From Bacteroidales bacterium UBA1745 (GTDB taxonomy: Bacteria; Bacteroidota; Bacteroidia; Bacteroidales; UBA932): a stretch of DNA of 10,497 nucleotides. Positions 5,762 through 10,497 of this stretch are shown piece after piece (within the stretch, counting starts at the first letter, position 1; every line of letters starts with the position of its first letter). The notes under the pieces were generated by a model. That model did not search any database. It saw nothing but the letters and a program-made list of their open reading frames with translations, and had not been told where the DNA came from. Made by a program: the position numbers and the translations under genes. The stretch is taken from NCBI GenBank assembly GCA_002314885.1, contig DCHT01000045.1:1-10497 (forward strand), given 5' to 3'.

Positions 5762-7560
5762 TGTCAGCAACACATCTTCTGAGGGTTGAGGCTATCAGGG
5801 AACTGATGGCCGAGAACGGCTGGGACGCAGTCATCGTCACCGGCACCGACCCTCATTGCAGCGAATACCCGGCTCCGCGCTGGAAGCAGGTGGAATGGGT
5901 AAGTGGCTTCACCGGCGAGGCCGGCGACCTGGTCATCACTATGGACCACGCTGGCCTCTGGACCGATACCCGCTATTTCATCCAGGCCCTCGACCAGCTC
6001 CAGGGCTCCGGGATTGAATTGCATAAGCTCAGAGTCCCTGAGCAGGTGACCATACCGGAATGGCTGGCCGCCAAGTATCCTGAAGGCGCTGTGGTCGCCG
6101 TGGACAGCCTCTGCCAGTCCTACGACGCCATATCCGAGCTCTCGGCGATGACCGTTGTGGGCCGTCCAGATATGCTCAGCGGCCTCTGGGAAGGTCGTCC
6201 CGGCATTCCTTGCACCCCGATCGAGACCGTGGGCGAGGACCAGGTGGGCGAATCCCGCGCGGACAAGATCAACTGGCTGCGCAAGTTCCTGCTGCGCAAC
6301 GAATGTGACGCCATCTTCCTGACCAGCCTTGACGAGATCGCCTGGACGCTGAACGTGCGTGCCAGTGACATCGAATACAACCCATACGTCATATCCTACC
6401 TCTTCGTCAGCCAGGAAAGCGTGAAATGGTTCGTGCTCAAGGCCGATGCCGAAGACGCTGACAGCGACACTGCGGACAGCTTTGAGGACATTGCCGCCGA
6501 CGAAATCGAAATCTGCGGCTACGATGCCATCGCCTCTGCGCTTGTGGGCACAATGACCCCACAGGACAGGATATTCGTGGATCCGTCCACCCTCAACTAT
6601 GAGGTCGGAAGCCTTATCGTGGAGACCTACGGCGAGGAGAATGTCGTCTTCGGACAGTCTCCGGTAGTGCTGCGCAAGGCCGTCAAGAACGAGGTCGAGA
6701 TATCTGCAATGCGAGAGGCCCACTTCGAGGACGGCGTGGCAATGGAGAAGTTCCTCTACTGGCTCGAACAGGAGGTGTCCCAGCGCGTGGTCACCGAATG
6801 GGAGGCATCCGTCAAGCTCAGTTCTCTGCGAGCCGAGATCCCGGGCTACAGGGGCGACAGTTTCGAGAATATTTCCGCATACGGCCCTAACGCCGCCCTC
6901 CCGCACTATTGCACTCCTGAAATAGGCTCAGCCGAGATACAGCGCCACGGCCTCTACCTGGTGGATTCCGGCGGACAGTATCTCTTCGGTACCACAGACA
7001 TTACGCGCACCGTCCCTATGGGCCCTTGTACCCCGCTTGAGAAGGAGGACTACACCCTCGTGCTCAGGGGTATGATAGAGCTGGCTATGGCAGTTTTCCC
7101 TGCCGGTACTGCGGGATGTCAGGTCGATGCAGTGGCAAGGATGCCGCTGTGGCGCGCCCATCGCAGCTTCGGCCACGGCACCGGTCACGGCGTAGGCTTC
7201 TACCTTGGCGTTCACGAAGGCCCTCAGGACATACGACAGAACTTCAATAAGCAGCCTCTGCTGCCGGGTATGATACAGTCCGATGAACCGGGCCTCTATC
7301 GCGAAGGCCTCCACGGCATTCGCCACGAGAACGTCATCCTCTGCAAGGAATCCGCTGAGAATGAATTCGGCCGCTTCCTGGAGTTCGAAACCCTTACTCT
7401 CTGCCATATAGACACGGATCCGGTGGAGCGCGAGCTTATGTCCCAGGAGGAACTCGACTGGCTCAACGCCTACAACGAGCGCGTCTATGAGACCATAGGC
7501 CCGGCCCTCAATCCGGAGATGCGCCGCTGGCTCCGCAACAAGACCGCGATGATCCTTTAG
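5761..7560 (+). CDS. Xaa-Pro aminopeptidase (M24B), long three-domain form
   Basis: This encodes 599 residues, the size of the eukaryote-like aminopeptidase P (XPNPEP1 type), with two creatinase-like N-terminal domains (about 5-150 and 160-310) before the catalytic domain (about 315-540) and a C-terminal M24 tail (WLNAYNERV, about 567-599). The metal ligands are all present: D402 (LVDSGGQY), D413 (TTDITRTV), H476 (GHGTGHGVGF), E509 (SDEPGLY) and E523 (IRHENVIL). H382 (LPHY) and H485 (GVHEGP) are the usual catalytic histidines. No signal peptide is seen, so it is probably cytoplasmic. The ATG overlaps the GH20 stop by one base. It differs in architecture from the shorter aminopeptidase P encoded on the opposite strand in the same window. 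Its place between a glycosidase and a sulfatase suggests use of peptides from glycoproteins, but that is inference. Confidence 0.94.
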   Translation: MSATHLLRVEAIRELMAENGWDAVIVTGTDPHCSEYPAPRWKQVEWVSGFTGEAGDLVITMDHAGLWTDTRYFIQALDQLQGSGIELHKLRVPEQVTIPEWLAAKYPEGAVVAVDSLCQSYDAISELSAMTVVGRPDMLSGLWEGRPGIPCTPIETVGEDQVGESRADKINWLRKFLLRNECDAIFLTSLDEIAWTLNVRASDIEYNPYVISYLFVSQESVKWFVLKADAEDADSDTADSFEDIAADEIEICGYDAIASALVGTMTPQDRIFVDPSTLNYEVGSLIVETYGEENVVFGQSPVVLRKAVKNEVEISAMREAHFEDGVAMEKFLYWLEQEVSQRVVTEWEASVKLSSLRAEIPGYRGDSFENISAYGPNAALPHYCTPEIGSAEIQRHGLYLVDSGGQYLFGTTDITRTVPMGPCTPLEKEDYTLVLRGMIELAMAVFPAGTAGCQVDAVARMPLWRAHRSFGHGTGHGVGFYLGVHEGPQDIRQNFNKQPLLPGMIQSDEPGLYREGLHGIRHENVILCKESAENEFGRFLEFETLTLCHIDTDPVERELMSQEELDWLNAYNERVYETIGPALNPEMRRWLRNKTAMIL

Positions 7561-7565
7561 TTTAT

Positions 7566-9104
7566 ATGAAGGCCATAAATAAAGTCCTTACTGCTTCTGC
7601 CGCCCTCGCTGCCTGCGGCTGCAGCCAGGCCAGGCTTCCTCAGCAGAAGCCCAATATCATCTATCTGATGTTCGACGACCTCGGCTATGGCGACCTCGGC
7701 TGCTATGGCCAGACGAAGATAGAGACGCCCAACATCGACGCCCTCGCCGCCCGCGGCGTACGTTTCACCGATATGTACACCGAGGCTCCGCTGTCCGCTC
7801 CGTCGCGCTGCTGCATAATGACCGGCAAGCACATGGGCCACAGCCAGATCCGCGGCAACGAGGAGCACTTCGTGCCTACCGACGAGATGGGCTGGAACGC
7901 CGTGTTCCTCAATCCGGACGAGCAGGGCCAGTTCCCAATGGCCGCCGATACCTATACCATCGCGCATCTGATGCAGGACGCCGGCTACAGGACTGCGATG
8001 GTCGGAAAGTGGGGTTTGGGCTTCCCTTCAAGCGAATCCACCCCTCTGACTATGGGCTTCGACTACTTCTACGGCTTCAACTGCCAGGCCCTGGCGCATT
8101 CATATTATCCTACCCGCCTCTGGGAGAACGACCACGAGGTGGACACAGGCAATCCGCTTGTCGTCCAGGGATGCAAGTTCCCTGAGAACCTCGACAAGTA
8201 CGACCTGGCCAATTACGAATGCTACGGCGGCAAGTACTACAGCAACGACCTGATGTACGAGAAGATGGAGCAGTTCATCGAGGAGAACGCCTCTTCGCCT
8301 TTCTTCGTGATGTGGACCACTACCACTCCTCACAGCGCCGTCCAGGCCCCTGAGGACGAGGTGCTCTATTATGTGGACAAACTGGGCGACGAGGAGCCGA
8401 TCACGGATCCCGGTATGTATCTTCCTAACCGCTATCCTCACGCCACCTACGCCGCGATGGTCACCCATATCGACACCCAGGTAGGCAAACTGGTGGAGAA
8501 GCTCAAGGAACTGGGCGTGTATGACAATACCATTATTATAGTTACCTCCGACAACGGCCCGGCCCACAACGGCAACTCGCCTATGGAGTATTTCCAGAGC
8601 GGCGGTCCGTTCCGCTGCTGCGCCGGCTGGGGCAAGTCCTCCCTGCGTGAGGGCGGTATCAGGATGCCGTACGTGGTGGCCTGGGGCGACAGGCTGAAGC
8701 CGGCCGAGACCGACCACGTGGCCTGCTTCGCCGATATGATGCCTACCTTTGCCGAGCTCGCGGGCGTCGAGGCGCCTGAGAATGACGGTATTTCCTTCCT
8801 TCCGACCTTGCTCGGCAAGCCGAAGAAACAGCGGGAGCACGAGGCCCTCTACTGGGAATTCCCTGGTGGAAAGGGCTGGGTGGCCGTCCGCATCGGCCCT
8901 TGGAAGGGTCTTGTCCAGAAGGTGCGCAAGGGTAACACACAGATGGAGCTCTACAACCTCGTGGACGACCCTCAGGAGACCACCGACCTCGCTGCTGAGC
9001 ACCCTGAAATCGTGGCGCAGATGTGGGAGGTCGTGAAGTCAAGTCACGAAGAGAACACCACCGGCGTCGAGAAATTTAAGATGGATATCGAATTTCCGTA
9101 CTGA
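7566..9104 (+). CDS. Sulfatase (S1 family, arylsulfatase-like), serine-type lipoprotein
   Basis: This 512-residue sulfate ester hydrolase has a lipoprotein signal ending in LAAC (Cys17), so it is probably anchored in the envelope. Metal ligands D37-D38 (FDDLGYGDLG) and D329-N330 (SDNG) are visible, together with K148 (VGKWG), H256 (TPHS) and K357 (GKSSLREGG). The formylglycine motif is S77-A-P-S-R81, so the residue converted is Ser and not Cys. In this family a Ser at this position is oxidised by a radical SAM anaerobic maturase (anSME), which must be encoded elsewhere. The C-terminal ELYNLVDDPQETTDLA is the common end of S1 sulfatases. Start 7566 lies five bases after the aminopeptidase stop, so it is the last gene of the GH20 operon. 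The sulfated sugar acted on is not known; GlcNAc or GalNAc sulfate would fit the neighbour GH20. Confidence 0.94.
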   Translation: MKAINKVLTASAALAACGCSQARLPQQKPNIIYLMFDDLGYGDLGCYGQTKIETPNIDALAARGVRFTDMYTEAPLSAPSRCCIMTGKHMGHSQIRGNEEHFVPTDEMGWNAVFLNPDEQGQFPMAADTYTIAHLMQDAGYRTAMVGKWGLGFPSSESTPLTMGFDYFYGFNCQALAHSYYPTRLWENDHEVDTGNPLVVQGCKFPENLDKYDLANYECYGGKYYSNDLMYEKMEQFIEENASSPFFVMWTTTTPHSAVQAPEDEVLYYVDKLGDEEPITDPGMYLPNRYPHATYAAMVTHIDTQVGKLVEKLKELGVYDNTIIIVTSDNGPAHNGNSPMEYFQSGGPFRCCAGWGKSSLREGGIRMPYVVAWGDRLKPAETDHVACFADMMPTFAELAGVEAPENDGISFLPTLLGKPKKQREHEALYWEFPGGKGWVAVRIGPWKGLVQKVRKGNTQMELYNLVDDPQETTDLAAEHPEIVAQMWEVVKSSHEENTTGVEKFKMDIEFPY

Positions 9105-9122
9105 TTTTGACAATAATATTTG

Positions 9123-9130
9123 TATATTTG
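9123..9130 (+). promoter_or_regulatory. Putative -7 box of glyA
   Basis: TATATTTG matches TAnnTTTG and lies 28 bases before the glyA start. A TTTTG at 9105-9109 could be the -33 element, but the spacer (13 bases) is shorter than usual for Bacteroidota promoters. No hairpin terminator is visible between the sulfatase stop and this box. Confidence 0.5.
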
Positions 9131-9157
9131 AGACCTCTAAACCAATAATATCAGAAA

Positions 9158-10497
9158 ATGAAGCAGGACATTCAGATTCAGGCCCTCCTCAAGAAAGAAG
9201 AGATGAGGCAGACGATGGGACTTGAGCTCATCGCATCCGAAAACTATGTCAGCCCAGCCGTAATGGCAGCAATGGGCTCCGTATGCACCAACAAGTACGC
9301 CGAAGGTTATCCAGGCAAGAGGTACTATGGCGGATGCGAGGTTGTCGACCAGATCGAACAGCTCGCCATCGACCGTCTCAAGAAGATATATGACGCAGAG
9401 TGGGCAAACGTACAGCCTCACTCAGGCGCACAGGCAAATATGGCCGTCATTATGGCCTGCCTCAAGCCGGGCGAGACTTTTATGGGACTCGACCTTTCTC
9501 AGGGCGGTCACCTTTCACACGGTTCACCTGTGAATGCATCCGGTATCCTTTACAATGCGGTTGCATACGGTCTGAATCCTGAGACCGGTCTCATCGACTA
9601 TGACAAGATGGAGCAGACTGCGCTCGAGTGCAAGCCTAAGCTCATCATCGGCGGTGCTTCCGCTTATTCCCGCGAGTGGGATTACGAGCGTATGCGCGCC
9701 ATCGCCGACAAGGTCGGAGCACTGCTCTGGATCGATATGGCCCACACCGCAGGTATGATTGCGGCAGGCCTCCTCAAGAATCCGGTGAAGTACGCTCACA
9801 TCGTCACTTCAACTACCCACAAGACCCTCCGTGGTCCACGTGGCGGCGTCATTCTCATAGGCAAGGATTTCGACGACCCTATGGGCCGCACAACTCCTAA
9901 GGGCGTCCTCAAGAAGATGAGCCAGGTACTCGATTCAATGGTATTCCCTGGCGTGCAGGGCGGTCCTCTTATGCACGTCATCACCGCAAAGGCCGTTGCA
10001 TTCCACGAGGCTCTCCAGCCAGAGTACAAGGAGTATCAGGCACAGGTCATCAAGAATGCCAAGGCTATGTGTGCAGCCTTCCTCGCAAAGGGCTACAACG
10101 TGGTTTCCGGCGGCACTGACAACCACCTTATGCTCATCGATCTCCGCAACAAGTATCCTGAGGTTACCGGCCGCATCGCCGAGAGCCAGCTCGTGAAGGC
10201 TGACATCACCATCAACAAGAATATGGTGCCGTTCGACAGCCGCTCACCATTCCAGACTTCAGGTTTCCGCATCGGTACCCCTGCAGTCACTTCCCGTGGC
10301 TTCGAGGAGGCTGAGATGGAAGTCATCGTAGAGCTCATCGACAAGGTACTCGCTTCCTGCGCTAGGCACGTCGAGGCCCTCACCGTCAAGAACCCTGCTG
10401 ATCTCACTCCTGCACAGAGCGCTGAGCTCGCAGAGCACGCAGCAGTCCTCGCCGAGGTTACTGAAGGCGTTCACAAGCTCACCGAGAATCACCCTCT
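9158..10497 (+). CDS. glyA: Serine hydroxymethyltransferase, 3' end outside window
   Basis: This cytoplasmic PLP enzyme interconverts serine and glycine and supplies one-carbon units to tetrahydrofolate. From ATG 9158 there are 446 codons before the right edge. Family motifs are LELIASENYVS (22-32), KYAEGYPGKRYYGG (46-59), PHSGAQAN (87-94), the PLP-binding D193 and H196 in WIDMAHTAG, the Schiff-base lysine K222 in TSTTHKTLRGPRGG, and R371 in FRIGTPA. The usual bacterial length is about 415-430 residues, so this form is longer. The extra residues seem to be an Ala/Glu-rich stretch at about 411-436 (NPADLTPAQSAELAEHAA) near the C-terminus. The final residues ENHPL are close to the expected end. 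It has its own promoter candidate and is not obviously part of the glycan operon. Confidence 0.97.
   Translation, partial: MKQDIQIQALLKKEEMRQTMGLELIASENYVSPAVMAAMGSVCTNKYAEGYPGKRYYGGCEVVDQIEQLAIDRLKKIYDAEWANVQPHSGAQANMAVIMACLKPGETFMGLDLSQGGHLSHGSPVNASGILYNAVAYGLNPETGLIDYDKMEQTALECKPKLIIGGASAYSREWDYERMRAIADKVGALLWIDMAHTAGMIAAGLLKNPVKYAHIVTSTTHKTLRGPRGGVILIGKDFDDPMGRTTPKGVLKKMSQVLDSMVFPGVQGGPLMHVITAKAVAFHEALQPEYKEYQAQVIKNAKAMCAAFLAKGYNVVSGGTDNHLMLIDLRNKYPEVTGRIAESQLVKADITINKNMVPFDSRSPFQTSGFRIGTPAVTSRGFEEAEMEVIVELIDKVLASCARHVEALTVKNPADLTPAQSAELAEHAAVLAEVTEGVHKLTENHP

Noticed and set aside
4511..5773. Minus-strand open frame of 420 codons
   Set aside because: It is the reverse shadow of the GH20 gene, His/Val/Leu-rich, with no motifs and no promoter.
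5764..6906. Minus-strand open frame of 380 codons
   Set aside because: It is a shadow of the long aminopeptidase gene; the sense frame holds the conserved residues.
8100..9002. Minus-strand open frame of 300 codons
   Set aside because: It is a shadow of the sulfatase gene, with composition typical of reverse-strand frames.
1..10497. CRISPR array, toxin-antitoxin pair or known defence operon
   Set aside because: No regularly spaced repeats of array type and no recognisable toxin, nuclease or defence gene were seen. The DUF4143 ATPase alone does not justify a defence call.

Overview
The window looks like the chromosome of a Bacteroidales (Bacteroidota) bacterium, probably a gut or rumen glycan degrader with fairly high GC in its core genes. 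Four things support this. Several genes are preceded by TAnnTTTG -7 boxes, typical of the Bacteroidota primary sigma factor, and lack strong Shine-Dalgarno sequences. There is a lipoprotein sulfatase of the serine type. A DUF456 protein sits beside a family M24 aminopeptidase P. The tRNA gene does not encode its CCA end. The genus cannot be named from the sequence alone.

Layout. (1) 1-793, minus strand: the 5' part of a DUF4143-type AAA ATPase gene that runs off the left edge; a 23-bp-period tandem repeat lies upstream of it. (2) 794-1155: no convincing complete gene; a possible remnant ORF at 909-1100 and a perfect bidirectional hairpin terminator. (3) 1156-1237, minus strand: tRNA-Leu(CAA). 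(4) 1275-3207, minus strand: a two-gene unit, aminopeptidase P then a DUF456 membrane protein. (5) 3233-3248: a perfect palindrome that places a -7 box on each strand, so a very compact divergent promoter. (6) 3277-4112, plus strand: two short AT-rich predicted lipoprotein genes. (7) 4121-9104, plus strand: a tight operon of GH20 beta-N-acetylhexosaminidase, a second and longer M24 aminopeptidase P, and a serine-type sulfatase lipoprotein. (8) 9158-10497, plus strand: glyA (serine hydroxymethyltransferase), cut by the right edge.

How the genes may work together. GH20 exo-hexosaminidase plus sulfatase suggests removal of terminal N-acetylhexosamines and sulfate from host or dietary glycans (mucin, glycosaminoglycans or similar) at the cell envelope. 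The co-transcribed aminopeptidase P would handle Xaa-Pro peptides, perhaps from glycoproteins; this link is inference. The substrate of the sulfatase is not determined by what can be read here.

The most unusual structure is a perfect 50-bp direct repeat (3261-3310 and 4105-4154). It covers the leader, start codon and first 11 codons of both the first small lipoprotein gene and the GH20 gene. Removing one repeat unit (844 bp) would place the GH20 gene directly behind the divergent promoter, which suggests that the AT-rich two-gene cassette was inserted with duplication of the GH20 5' end. No CRISPR array, complete insertion sequence or known defence system was seen.
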